Part shown: piece after piece, positions 28,223 through 36,933 of the stretch
Numbering within the stretch: the stretch's first letter is position 1
Layout: each line of letters opens with the position of its first letter
The notes under the pieces: model-generated
Database searches by the model: none
What the model was told of the DNA's origin: nothing
What the model saw: only the letters and a program-made list of their open reading frames with translations
Position numbers and translations under genes: made by a program
NCBI GenBank assembly: GCA_910579745.1
Contig: CAJTVH010000003.1
Coordinates: 1 to 64,000 of the forward strand
Direction: 5' to 3'
Origin: an uncultured Clostridia bacterium
GTDB taxonomy: Bacteria > Bacillota > Clostridia > Lachnospirales > CAG-274
DNA length: 64,000 bases

Positions 28223-29961
28223 ACTTTTTTACCTCCATCGCGTGAATACATATGCTCCCCAATCGTACGGCGTACCTCATCAAAATCAACGGGTTTCGAT
28301 ATATGCCCGTTCATTCCCACGGCTAAAGACTGGCGTTTATCCTCCACAAAGGCGTCGGCTGACATTGCGAATATAAGAACATCTGAATCCGCCCTGTCCA
28401 GTTTTCTAATAGCTGCGGTCGCCTCATGTCCGTTCATATTAGGCATTTGAATATCCATAAGAATCACGTCATAAGTTCCGATATCGCTCTCCGAAAACAT
28501 TTTAAGAGCTTCCTCACCATCACACGCGCGGTCAATTATAGCTTTTTCCATACCTAAAACCTCAATAGCGATTTCCGCGTTAATATCGTTGTCCTCCGCA
28601 AGAAGCAAATGAAGACCTTCCAATTTAAACTGTTTAATAGCCTCGCTATATTCCTTTTTATCCATATCATTACTTTGACTCTCATTAATGGATATCTCAG
28701 GCAATTTCTGTTCACCCTCAGCAATGGGAATACTTATATAAACAATAAATTCTGAACCTTTTCCTAACTCACTCTCAACAATAATCTGTCCGTCCATAAG
28801 CTTTATAATGTTATCCGCGATGGCCATTCCAAGACCGCTTCCCCCATAATTACGAGCTGTTGAAGCTTCTTCTTGCTCAAAAGGTTTAAAAATATTTTTT
28901 AAGAAATTAGCTTTAATTCCTTTTCCAGTATCTCTTACCCTTATCATAAGATGAAGTTTTCCCTCTATTTTACTCATCTGTCGGAAAGTTACACTTACGG
29001 TTCCTCCCGCAGGAGTAAATTTATGAGCGTTTGAGATAAAATTAATAATAACCTGTGTAAGACGAAGCTCGTCGCCAATAACGTAGCGAACGTCAAAATC
29101 CTGCATTTCTATAACCCAATTGATTCCTTTTCCCTCAATAGTGCTTTTAAACATAGAGTTGAGCTTATCAGCGACGCCGAATAAATCAAAAGAAACTTCC
29201 TCAAGCTCCATTTTTCCACTCTCAATTCTTGACATATCCAAAATATCGTTAATCAAAGTAAGTAAAAATTGAGACAAACTTTCCGCTTTCTCAAGATACT
29301 CACCTGTTGTTTTAGGGTTTTTTAAGTGCCGTTTGGCAAGATTAAGCATACCTAAAATTCCATTCATAGGCGTGCGAATCTCATGAGACATTTTAGACAA
29401 AAAATCCGTCTTCGCCTGACTTTCCTGATAAGCTTTCGCAAGTTTAGCCTCAAGCCCTTTTATTGTGTCGTGTTCTTCGGTAATGTCATAAAGTACGGCA
29501 AGATAACAGTCATTTTTCTCATCATAGTTTAAAACAACCTTCCCGCGTTTATATTGTTCGCTGTCACAAACCTTATAATCAAATTCCATACGCAAAGAAC
29601 TGACTTTATCCCATTCCTTTAAATTTTTAATAACCCTTCTAACGGATTTTTTATTCAGAGCTTCTTTAAGGGTTTCCACATCATCATATATCACGTCTTC
29701 ATCAAATCCAGTCATTTCTTTAAAATTCGGACTGATATAAAGTACCCTCAAATCCTCTTTGCGAATTAACATATAACAATTAAGGTTATTTAAAGTAAAC
29801 GCGTTATAAAAACTTTTCTCACCGTTTGATAATATCTGTAATTTCTTTAATTTCCTATTTTGATTTATACACAACAAAAAAAGCAGTGCCGTCAAAAGAG
29901 ACACAAAAAAAAGTATTGTCACTAACACTATATTTTCACTAACATATGTAAAAATACTCAT
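28219..29961 (-). CDS. Membrane-bound hybrid histidine kinase with C-terminal receiver
   Basis: The 580-residue protein has one N-terminal transmembrane helix (residues 11-31), a PAS-like domain (about 50-165, YMLIRKEDLRVLYISPNFKEMTGF), a short coiled coil, HisKA with phospho-acceptor His193 (FLSKMSHEIRTPMNG), HATPase with NFISNAHKFTP (N box), RVRDTGKGIK (G1) and GGSGLGMAIA (G2), and a receiver domain with acidic EDN and phospho-acceptor Asp503 (VILMDIQMPNMNGHEA). There is no DNA-binding output and no Hpt domain, so a separate phosphorelay partner is expected. It has almost no extracytoplasmic loop. It is the first gene of the five-gene operon; its TGA overlaps the LRR ATG. Confidence 0.93.
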   Translation of the reverse strand: MSIFTYVSENIVLVTILFFVSLLTALLFLLCINQNRKLKKLQILSNGEKSFYNAFTLNNLNCYMLIRKEDLRVLYISPNFKEMTGFDEDVIYDDVETLKEALNKKSVRRVIKNLKEWDKVSSLRMEFDYKVCDSEQYKRGKVVLNYDEKNDCYLAVLYDITEEHDTIKGLEAKLAKAYQESQAKTDFLSKMSHEIRTPMNGILGMLNLAKRHLKNPKTTGEYLEKAESLSQFLLTLINDILDMSRIESGKMELEEVSFDLFGVADKLNSMFKSTIEGKGINWVIEMQDFDVRYVIGDELRLTQVIINFISNAHKFTPAGGTVSVTFRQMSKIEGKLHLMIRVRDTGKGIKANFLKNIFKPFEQEEASTARNYGGSGLGMAIADNIIKLMDGQIIVESELGKGSEFIVYISIPIAEGEQKLPEISINESQSNDMDKKEYSEAIKQFKLEGLHLLLAEDNDINAEIAIEVLGMEKAIIDRACDGEEALKMFSESDIGTYDVILMDIQMPNMNGHEATAAIRKLDRADSDVLIFAMSADAFVEDKRQSLAVGMNGHISKPVDFDEVRRTIGEHMYSRDGGKKV

Positions 29962-30082
29962 AACATATCATCCTAACCTCATACGCTTTATTATATGTCA
30001 TATTATATTAAATCGCCACTAAATTCTTTATCAGTAAAGTGTAAAAAGCCCATTTTAATTTTAAATTGTTTTTTATAGTAAA

Positions 30083-30111
30083 AGTATATAATGCTACTCT
30101 TAAAATGTCAA
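30083..30111 (-). promoter_or_regulatory. Predicted promoter of the kinase-LRR-MoxR-DUF58 operon
   Basis: On the minus strand a perfect TTGACA (complement of 30106-30111) and TATACT (complement of 30083-30088) are spaced by 17 bases. It is the only good promoter between the kinase gene and the tRNA cluster. Confidence 0.75.
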
Positions 30112-30318
30112 TATATTTCAGTATAAATCCTATGAAATCAGCTTTAGGGAGAAGTCAAGAAAAAAGCTAAGGTCAAGCGTTTTTAATACGCGAGTTAAAA
30201 AAACGTAAGCCGCTTAAACTTAATTTTGAACCACTAAAAACTCTTTCACCCTTGTTGCCCAAGCGAATAGTAAAATAAAATTTTTCTGACCAACAACTTC
30301 TTATAAATATTTTCAAAC

Positions 30319-30358
30319 AAAAAAATAAAAAGCACCGACAAAAATATCAGTACTTTTT
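30319..30358 (-). terminator. Terminator of the tRNA cluster
   Basis: On the minus strand AAAAAGTACTGA and TCGGTGCTTTTT form a 12-bp stem with two G-U pairs, followed by ATTTTTTTG. It lies eight bases past the last tRNA. Confidence 0.8.
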
Positions 30359-30365
30359 ATTAAAC

Positions 30366-30437
30366 CTAGGCTAGCAGGATTCGAACCTGCGAATGACGGA
30401 ATCAGAATCCGTTGCCTTACCGCTTGGCGATAGCCCA
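30366..30437 (-). tRNA. tRNA-Gln (anticodon CTG)
   Basis: The minus strand folds as a cloverleaf: acceptor arms TGGGCTA/TAGCCTA, D-arm GCCAAGCGGTAAGGC, anticodon arm ACGGA-TTCTGAT-TCCGT with CTG at positions 34-36, and T-arm GCAGGTTCGAATCCTGC. Discriminator is G; CCA is not encoded. Confidence 0.95.
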
Positions 30438-30457
30438 TCAAAAAAATATATTAAAAA

Positions 30458-30529
30458 CAGGGTTGGCAGGATTCGAACCTGCGAATGCAGGGATCAAAAC
30501 CCTGTGCCTTACCGCTTGGCGACAACCCT
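30458..30529 (-). tRNA. tRNA-Gln (anticodon TTG)
   Basis: Acceptor arms AGGGTTG/CAACCCT, D-arm GCCAAGCGGTAAGGC, anticodon arm CAGGG-TTTTGAT-CCCTG with TTG, and T-arm GCAGGTTCGAATCCTGC. It shares D- and T-arms with the preceding tRNA-Gln(CTG), so the pair arose by duplication. CCA is not encoded. Confidence 0.95.
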
Positions 30530-30539
30530 ATAATACACA

Positions 30540-30611
30540 AGCACGAGACGGGATTCGAACCCGCGGCCCTCGCCTTGGCAAGGCGATGCTCTACCACTGA
30601 GCCACTCGTGC
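30540..30611 (-). tRNA. tRNA-Gly (anticodon GCC)
   Basis: Acceptor arms GCACGAG/CTCGTGC, D-arm GGCTCAGTGGTAGAGC, anticodon arm TCGCC-TTGCCAA-GGCGA with GCC, and T-arm GCGGGTTCGAATCCCGT. It is part of the four-tRNA transcript. Confidence 0.96.
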
Positions 30612-30619
30612 GGATATGA

Positions 30620-30702
30620 TGCAGTTGGGGGGACTCGAACCCCCAAGGTCTAGGACCACTAGATCCTTAGTCTAGCGCGTATGCCAGTTCCGCCACAACT
30701 GC
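30620..30702 (-). tRNA. tRNA-Leu (anticodon AAG)
   Basis: A class II tRNA: acceptor GCAGTTG/CAACTGC, a long variable arm, T-arm GGGGGTTCGAGTCCCCC. The anticodon stem CTAGA/TCTAG holds loop CTAAGGA, placing AAG at 34-36. A34 in a bacterial tRNA other than Arg(ACG) is uncommon and implies inosine formation by TadA. It is the first gene of the cluster. Confidence 0.93.
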
Positions 30703-30745
30703 GTATATTTTTCATAAAAACTGTTTTCTCCCAACAACAAAATAT

Positions 30746-30774
30746 ATTCTATCACACAAATTAATAGTTGTCAA
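30746..30774 (-). promoter_or_regulatory. Promoter of the tRNA cluster
   Basis: On the minus strand a perfect TTGACA (complement of 30769-30774) is followed after 17 bases by TAGAAT (complement of 30746-30751), 44 bases upstream of tRNA-Leu. Confidence 0.85.
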
Positions 30775-30888
30775 CACCTTTTTTTCACTTTTTTTCAAAA
30801 AAGATAAATTTTATATTTGTCTATATAAACGACGGTTAAATATTAATATCAATTTAAAGTATAACAACCTAAAAAACACGCGCTAAAA

Positions 30889-30944
30889 CTTATCTGAAAA
30901 CTTTGTAACAGCCGTAAAAACTATTACACGGTTCTCAGATACGC
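30889..30944. repeat. MITE-like repeat, family 2 (short copy)
   Basis: Ends CTTATCTGAAAACTTTGTAACAG and CACGGTTCTCAGATACGC are imperfect inverted repeats. Only about 56 bases remain. It lies 45 bases past the codY stop and may serve as a terminator hairpin. Confidence 0.55.
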
Positions 30945-30988
30945 TTTTTTAATTAATTTTTTATACGCCGCTAATTTAAATAAACATA

Positions 30989-31714
30989 TTATTTTTTTAT
31001 TTTCTCAATTTCCTCAAGAAAAACTTTATTAAGAACTTTTATATAAGTCCCTTTCATCCCTAAAGAACGGCTCTCAATAATACCAGCGCTTTCCATTTTT
31101 TTAAGAGCGTTCACAATAACGGAACGAGTCACGCTTATTTTCTCAGAAATTTTTTTCATAATCAAAATTCCCTCGTCGCCTTCAAGCTCGCTGAAAATTC
31201 CGATAACAGCCTCAAATTCCGAATATGACAAAGCACCGAAAGCGCCCCTTATGATTTCTCTGCTTTCGTTTTTCTTTCTCTCAAAATCTTTCTCATAGGC
31301 AAAAACCATTCCGATAAGCCACATACATACGCTTTTAAGGCAAACCTCGCATTCCTTGGATAATTTTTCACTTGAATAAACAAATAAAACGCCCATGTTT
31401 CTGTTTACAAAAACAATAGGAATAATAACGCCGTAAAAATTTTTCACATAATACTCTGAATATCTTTTTTCTGTTATCTCATTAATAATTTCATCAAATG
31501 AATTAACCAATATCTTTTTAAAATCAAAGCATAAAGAGTTTATATCCTCACATCTTGATTTTTTTATAACATTGTTTCTGAAATCTATAAAAACAATTTC
31601 AACGTTAAACATATCAGAAACACCGGAAAAAACAGTGTCAAAAACGTCTTTTTCGGAAAAAGAGCCACGAATATTTTTTAAAATTTTATCAAGAGATAAA
31701 ATTAAATTATCCAT
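30989..31714 (-). CDS. codY: GTP-sensing transcriptional regulator CodY
   Basis: Start chosen at the ATG complementary to 31712-31714 (MDNLILSLDKILKNI), after GGAGG; this gives 241 residues. The C-terminal winged helix is classical: ALSYSEFEAVIGIFSELEG, then SVTRSVIVNALKKMESAGI and IESRSLGMKGTYIKVLN. The N-terminal GAF part is recognisable by position but poorly conserved and about 18-20 residues shorter than in Bacillus; the segment corresponding to the isoleucine-binding RMKKMLEDR region is missing. CodY senses GTP and branched-chain amino acids and represses stationary-phase and nutrient genes. It lies 2 bp after topA, the common Clostridia arrangement. Confidence 0.93.
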   Translation of the reverse strand: MDNLILSLDKILKNIRGSFSEKDVFDTVFSGVSDMFNVEIVFIDFRNNVIKKSRCEDINSLCFDFKKILVNSFDEIINEITEKRYSEYYVKNFYGVIIPIVFVNRNMGVLFVYSSEKLSKECEVCLKSVCMWLIGMVFAYEKDFERKKNESREIIRGAFGALSYSEFEAVIGIFSELEGDEGILIMKKISEKISVTRSVIVNALKKMESAGIIESRSLGMKGTYIKVLNKVFLEEIEKIKK

Positions 31715-31716
31715 AA

Positions 31717-33882
31717 TTAATCCTCCGTTTTTTCCTCGTCTGCCTTTTCGACACTGTATCCGCATTCGGAATTTGAGCAAGCTATTCTTAATTTTTTTGT
31801 TCCCTTTTCCACCAAATAACTTCCGCATTCGGGACATTTATCACCTGTCGGCTTATTCCATGACATAAACTCGCATTCAGGAGAATTCTCACAGCCATAA
31901 TACTTTCTACCCTTTTTTGTTTTCTTAATAAAAACTTTCCCGCCACAGTCCGGACATTTAACACCGGCGTCCTCATAAAAAGGTTTGGTGTTCCTACACT
32001 CCGGAAAACCTGGGCAAGCTAAAAATTTCCCAAATCTTCCATACTTTATAACCATATTTCTGCCACAGTTCTCGCAAATAATATCAGTTTTTTCATCCTC
32101 AATCTCAACAGCGTCAATTTTTTCCTCGGCAGTCTCAATCATCTTCTCAAAAGGCGGATAAAACTCGCGTATAACTTCTTTCCACTCTACTTTACCCTCT
32201 TCAACCTCGTCAAGCTTTTTTTCCATGTCAGCGGTAAAATCTACATTAATAACATTTTCAAAATTATTTTTTACAATGTCGTTTACTATCTCACCCAGTT
32301 CGGTTTTATAAAAAACCTTATTTTCTTTTGTAACATAACCTCTCGCGGTAATCGTGCTTATAGTTGGGGCATAGGTGCTAGGTCGGCCTACACCTATTTC
32401 CTCAAGAGTTTTAATAAGCATGGCTTCCGTATATCTCGCTGGCGGTTGCGTAAAATGCTGCTCTCCCACTATAGACTCGTTTTTTACAATCTCATTTTCC
32501 TCAACCTCCGGCATAGTGACTTCTTCTTCTTTTTCCTCATTCTTCTTATATACCGCCAAATACCCGTCAAATTTAAGAACGGAACCGCTCGCTCTGAAAG
32601 AATACCCATTAGCGCTTAATTTAACCGACATAGTAGTATATACTGCGGGAGACATTTGACTCGCTATAAATCTTTCCCAAATAAGTTTATAAAGCTTAAA
32701 TTGCTCTCCCGTAAGGGATTCTTTTATAGAACTTGGAGTTCTCATGGAAGATGTGGGGCGAATAGCCTCGTGAGCGTCTTGGGCTCTGCCTCCAACTTTA
32801 TATTGTTTTCTTTCTTTTTCCATATAATTTTCATCAAAATTAGAAAGAATATAATCCTTAGCGTCCTCATACGCCTCGTCGGAAATCCTTACAGAGTCAG
32901 TACGTATATAAGAAACAATACCAACAGTACCTTCTCCTTTAATATCAACACCCTCGTAGAGTTGCTGGGCTACTCTCATAGTCTTGTTTGAGGCAAATCC
33001 TAAAATTTTAGACGCCTCCTGCTGAAGAGTACTGGTCGTAAACGGCGCTCCCGGATTTTTAACTCTCGAACCCCTTTTAACCTCGTTTACAATAAAATCA
33101 TATCCTCTTATTCCGCTAAGAATCTCGTCGGCTTCTTCTTTTGAGTGAATTTCAAGTTTTTTATTGTTCTTGCCATAAAATCTTACCTTGAATTTTTTAC
33201 CATTTTTATTTTTAAGGCTTCCTTGAATAGTCCAATATTCCTCAGGAATAAAATTCTCTATTTCCTCATCTCTGTCACATATAAGACGTAAAGCGACAGA
33301 CTGAACTCGTCCCGCGCTGAGACCTTTTTTCACCTTTTTCCACAAAAGAGGGCTCATTTTATATCCTACAATCCTGTCTAATGTTCTTCTCGCTTGTTGA
33401 GCGTTTACCAAGTCCATGTCAATATCTCTCGCTTCTTTTATAGACCTTTTAACGGCGTTTTTCGTAATCTCATTAAAAGTTATGCGGGACGCCTTTTCCC
33501 CATCAAGCTTAAGGGCGTATAAAAGATGCCAGCTTATTGCCTCTCCCTCTCGGTCCGGGTCGGTAGCTAAATATACCTTGTTGGCGTTTTTAACCTCTTT
33601 TCTAAGCTTCGCTAAAAGCTCGCCCTTTCCCCTTATTGTTATATATTTCGGCTCAAAATCATTTTCAAAATTAATGCCCATTTCGCTTTTCGGGAAATCT
33701 CTTATATGCCCCATAGACGCTTCTATTTTATAATTGTTCCCCAAAAATTTTTTAAGAGTTTTGGCTTTCGCCGGAGATTCCACAATAACAAGATTTTTTT
33801 TTGCTTTCTCTTTTGTCTTTGTTTTTGCTTTTCGAGAATCACCTTCAGCAATAAGTGCATCTTTTTCTTTTACGGCACTCAT
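31717..33882 (-). CDS. topA: DNA topoisomerase I
   Basis: The 721-residue type IA enzyme relaxes negative supercoils. A Lys-rich N-terminal extension of about 30 residues precedes the Toprim domain (NLVIVESPAKAKTLKKFLG, DPDREGEAI). The active-site Tyr lies in VSYIRTDSVRIS. Three C-terminal zinc ribbons follow: CENCGRNM..CPGFPEC, CPDCGGKV..CENSPEC and CPECGSYL..CSNSEC. AGGAGG precedes the ATG. Gene order comM-dprA-topA-codY is typical of Clostridia and Bacilli. Confidence 0.98.
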   Translation of the reverse strand: MSAVKEKDALIAEGDSRKAKTKTKEKAKKNLVIVESPAKAKTLKKFLGNNYKIEASMGHIRDFPKSEMGINFENDFEPKYITIRGKGELLAKLRKEVKNANKVYLATDPDREGEAISWHLLYALKLDGEKASRITFNEITKNAVKRSIKEARDIDMDLVNAQQARRTLDRIVGYKMSPLLWKKVKKGLSAGRVQSVALRLICDRDEEIENFIPEEYWTIQGSLKNKNGKKFKVRFYGKNNKKLEIHSKEEADEILSGIRGYDFIVNEVKRGSRVKNPGAPFTTSTLQQEASKILGFASNKTMRVAQQLYEGVDIKGEGTVGIVSYIRTDSVRISDEAYEDAKDYILSNFDENYMEKERKQYKVGGRAQDAHEAIRPTSSMRTPSSIKESLTGEQFKLYKLIWERFIASQMSPAVYTTMSVKLSANGYSFRASGSVLKFDGYLAVYKKNEEKEEEVTMPEVEENEIVKNESIVGEQHFTQPPARYTEAMLIKTLEEIGVGRPSTYAPTISTITARGYVTKENKVFYKTELGEIVNDIVKNNFENVINVDFTADMEKKLDEVEEGKVEWKEVIREFYPPFEKMIETAEEKIDAVEIEDEKTDIICENCGRNMVIKYGRFGKFLACPGFPECRNTKPFYEDAGVKCPDCGGKVFIKKTKKGRKYYGCENSPECEFMSWNKPTGDKCPECGSYLVEKGTKKLRIACSNSECGYSVEKADEEKTED

Positions 33883-33956
33883 AAATAAACCCTCCTGTTT
33901 ATTTTAAACTTTTAATAATATTAAAATTTTGAAAAATAATTTTTTATTTTCCTTAC

Positions 33957-34045
33957 AGCGTGTCTGAAAACTAAAACACATACTAAAAATCATAAAAAAT
34001 AAAAAAACTTAAAGCCTGTTTATTTTTTATAATTTGTAAAATATT
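33957..34045. repeat. MITE-like repeat, family 2 (degenerate)
   Basis: It starts GCGTGTCTGAAAACTAAAACACA and shares ATCATAAAAAATAAAA and TTTATTTTTTATAATTT with the full copies. The right end is not preserved. It separates dprA from topA. Confidence 0.55.
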
Positions 34046-34118
34046 CTTTCAACCACAAAAAAGTGTTTATTCTTTTATTAAAGTCTCTTTGTTCACTCTT
34101 TTATTGATTCGCTGCAAA

Positions 34119-35216
34119 TCAATAACTTCTTATATATTTCTGGCCTGAAATCTTTCTGATAACGCCTTTAATCTCAAGCATAGTCAATATATATTGGAGA
34201 TTACTCAAATTTTTCCCCGTTTTTATAAACAATTCGTCAACCGAAATCGGATCCGAACATATACAATCATATACTAATTTTTCATCGGTTTCAAGAGTCT
34301 GAGTAATTTTTTTATTATTAATTTTATTATCCTCGCCTTGTTCTATTCCAAAAACCTCTAAAATATCCTCTGTTTTTGTCAATACATAAGCCCCCTGTTT
34401 AAGAAGTTCGTTCGTCCCCTCGCTTCTGTCACTTGTAATATTTCCTGGAACAGCGAAAACATCTTTCCCTTGCTCAAGAGCGTGACTAACAGTAATAAGA
34501 GATCCGCTGCGCTCCTTTGCCTCGGTTACAACCACGACATCGGACAAACCGCTCATAATTCTGTTCCTTATTGGAAAAAGATAAGGTTTTGGCTTTGTGC
34601 CCGGCGGATATTCACTGATAAGACATCCGTTTTCTATTATTCTTTCCCTAAGCTTGCCGTTAAATTCCGGATAACAAATATCAACACCGTTTCCAAGTAC
34701 AGCCGCCGTTATACCATTTCCGTCCAAAGCTCCTCTGTGAGCGTCGCTGTCTACGCCTTCCGCCATTCCGCTTATTATAATAAAGCCGTTTTCAGCAAGT
34801 TCCTTAGCTAGTTTATAAGTAACGTCAGCCCCATATATAGAGCGTTTTCTCATACCTACAATATTCACCGAAGGCACACTAAAATCTGGAAACTCACCCA
34901 AAACATAAAGTCCTATAGGAGGCTGATAAATTTCTTTAAGCTTTTCAGGATAATTATCCTCGGAAACCCCAATAAATTTTATTCCCGCCCTCTCAAGCTC
35001 GTAAATTCTTTTTTCCATCAGTTTCTCATCTTTTGTTTTAAACATTGTATGTAAACATTCTTCTTTTATATTTTTCAATACGTTTAAAATCTCATCCCTA
35101 TCGGCGTTCCATATTTCTTTCGCCTCGCCGAAATAATCCAAAAGGCAATTTTTCTTATCCGTACCGATATTTATAATACATGAAAGCCACATTAAATAAT
35201 CATTTTCGGTATACAC
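34119..35216 (-). CDS. dprA: DNA-processing protein DprA
   Basis: The 365-residue protein binds incoming single-stranded DNA and loads RecA during transformation. The Rossmann core runs from about 115 to 275: VNIVGMRKRSIYGADVTYK, IISGMAEGVDSDAHRGAL, AVLGNGVDICYPE, ISEYPPGTKPKPYLFPIRNR and GSLITVSHALEQGKDVFAVPG. The usual GxR motif reads GMR. An N-terminal SAM-like region and a C-terminal winged helix (LVYDCICSDPISVDELFIKTG) complete the family layout. It follows comM by 13 bp. Confidence 0.96.
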   Translation of the reverse strand: MYTENDYLMWLSCIINIGTDKKNCLLDYFGEAKEIWNADRDEILNVLKNIKEECLHTMFKTKDEKLMEKRIYELERAGIKFIGVSEDNYPEKLKEIYQPPIGLYVLGEFPDFSVPSVNIVGMRKRSIYGADVTYKLAKELAENGFIIISGMAEGVDSDAHRGALDGNGITAAVLGNGVDICYPEFNGKLRERIIENGCLISEYPPGTKPKPYLFPIRNRIMSGLSDVVVVTEAKERSGSLITVSHALEQGKDVFAVPGNITSDRSEGTNELLKQGAYVLTKTEDILEVFGIEQGEDNKINNKKITQTLETDEKLVYDCICSDPISVDELFIKTGKNLSNLQYILTMLEIKGVIRKISGQKYIRSY

Positions 35217-35229
35217 AATAAAACCACCT

Positions 35230-36762
35230 TTATCTTATAAATTTTCTGTCAAGATTTCTAAGCTGAATAGCCTCGGCGATATGAGAAACATCTATTTTCT
35301 CACTTCCAGCAAGGTCGGCTATGGTTCTTGAAATCTTTAATATTTTATGATATGCCCTGGCGCTTAAATTAAGACGCTCAAAAGCGTTTTTAATTATTTC
35401 TCTCTCCGTTTTTCCAAGCTCGCAGTACCTCTCAATCTGGGCAGCGGATAAAGCTGAATTAAAATAAATATTCTCGTTTTTATATCGTTCTTTTTGTATA
35501 TCATGAGCGGCAATCACTCTTTTTTTTATATCCGCAGAACTTTCGGATTTTATATTAACGCTCAAATCCTCATAATTAACAGCGGACGCCTCCACCTGAA
35601 TGTCAAGCCTGTCTAAGAGAGGCCCGCTTATTTTTCCAAGATACTTCTGTACGGCTCCTCGTGAGCAGTCGCATTTCTCCGAATATCCATAATACCCGCA
35701 CGGACAGGGATTCATAGACGCGGCGACCATTAAATTGGAAGGAAAAGTCATTGTCCCGTTCACTCTTGAAATCGTAACCTTTCTATCCTCAAGTGGCTGC
35801 CGCAATTCCTCAAGAACGTTTCTGTTAAACTCCGGAAGTTCGTCAAGAAATAAAACCCCGTTATGAGAAAGACTCACCTCTCCAGGTTTAGGCACACGTC
35901 CCCCTCCCACCATAGCTGAATTTGAAATTGTATGATGAGGCGCTCTGAAAGGTCTTGTTTTTACAAGAGAGTTTTTGTCTCCAAGAAGTCCTGAAACACT
36001 GTATATTTTAGTAATTTCCATACTCTCCTTAAACGTAAGGTTAGGCAATATCGACGGAAGCCTTTTCGTCATCATGGTTTTCCCTGCCCCTGGAGGGCCT
36101 ATAATTAAAATATTATGAAGCCCAGCCGCCGCTATTTCCAAAGCGCGTTTTACGTTGTCCTGTCCCTTAACATCAGCGAAATCAAACTCATAAAAATCAC
36201 CGTCGTCTGAAAAAAGCTTGTCAAAATTAATAACAGTAGGAGGTATATCTTTTTTTCCGTTAAAATAATCCACAGTCTCATTAAGAGTTTTTACGCCGAT
36301 TACTTCCATTCCCTTTACCAAAGCCGCCTCTTCGGCGTTCGCTAAAGGTACGATACATTTTTTCACGCCATTTTCAAAAGCGCCGTAAATAAGCGGGAGA
36401 ATTCCTGAAATAGGCTTAACAAGACCGTCCAAAGAAACCTCACCCGCGAAAAATATATTTTTGGTTTTATTATTATTAATCACGTCAATACAAGTTAATA
36501 TCCCGATAGCTATAGGTAAATCAAAAGACGGGCCTTCTTTCCTCGTGTTAGCTGGGGCAAGATTAACTGTAATCCTTTTAACGGGAAAAACAAAACCTGA
36601 GTTTTTAATGGCTGTTCTTACCCGTTCCTTGGATTCCTTAACAGCGGAATCAGGAAGACCGACAATCTCAAAACAAGGAAGTCCTGAACTTATGTCCACT
36701 TCCGTCTCAACTATATATCCGTCTATTCCCGTAAGAGCGCCGGAAATTATTTTAGAAAGCAT
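35230..36762 (-). CDS. comM: YifB/ComM family Mg-chelatase-like AAA+ ATPase
   Basis: The 510-residue protein has an N-terminal Lon-protease-like fold (ISGALTGIDGYIVETEVDI to about 170), an AAA+ Mg-chelatase domain with Walker A IIGPPGAGKTMM (near 218) and Walker B VLFLDELPEFNR, a PCPCGYYGY zinc-like loop, and a C-terminal Mg-chelatase helical domain (YHKILKISRTIADLAGS). ComM helicases promote branch migration during natural transformation. Its pairing with dprA supports a DNA-uptake or recombination role. Confidence 0.94.
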   Translation of the reverse strand: MLSKIISGALTGIDGYIVETEVDISSGLPCFEIVGLPDSAVKESKERVRTAIKNSGFVFPVKRITVNLAPANTRKEGPSFDLPIAIGILTCIDVINNNKTKNIFFAGEVSLDGLVKPISGILPLIYGAFENGVKKCIVPLANAEEAALVKGMEVIGVKTLNETVDYFNGKKDIPPTVINFDKLFSDDGDFYEFDFADVKGQDNVKRALEIAAAGLHNILIIGPPGAGKTMMTKRLPSILPNLTFKESMEITKIYSVSGLLGDKNSLVKTRPFRAPHHTISNSAMVGGGRVPKPGEVSLSHNGVLFLDELPEFNRNVLEELRQPLEDRKVTISRVNGTMTFPSNLMVAASMNPCPCGYYGYSEKCDCSRGAVQKYLGKISGPLLDRLDIQVEASAVNYEDLSVNIKSESSADIKKRVIAAHDIQKERYKNENIYFNSALSAAQIERYCELGKTEREIIKNAFERLNLSARAYHKILKISRTIADLAGSEKIDVSHIAEAIQLRNLDRKFIR

Positions 36763-36808
36763 TACTGTTACTCCTCCTTAAAACATCCCAAACCTCATAA
36801 ATAATATT

Positions 36809-36926
36809 TATAGTCAAACAACTTAAAAATAATCAAGCCGTATAAATGATAATAGAAGCAATATAGACGTCTGAAAATCATTTTTATCTTGTCTACTTTT
36901 GCTCATTCTCAGATTATTTGATTATA
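36809..36926. repeat. MITE-like repeat, family 1
   Basis: It begins TATAGTCAAACAACTTAAAAATAA and ends TTATTTGATTATA. The core has TGAAAATCATTTTTATCTTGTC, matching the TAATTTTTATCTCGTC block of the full copies. It lies between comM and rnr. Confidence 0.65.
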
Positions 36927-36933
36927 ATATCCA

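Larger units (their letters stand above)
29962..30365. other. Intergenic region between the tRNA cluster and the kinase operon
   Basis: It contains the kinase operon promoter (30083-30111) with a leader of roughly 115 bases, the tRNA terminator (30319-30358), and otherwise unassigned AT-rich sequence around 30120-30300. There is no gene or known riboswitch motif that I recognise. Confidence 0.5.
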
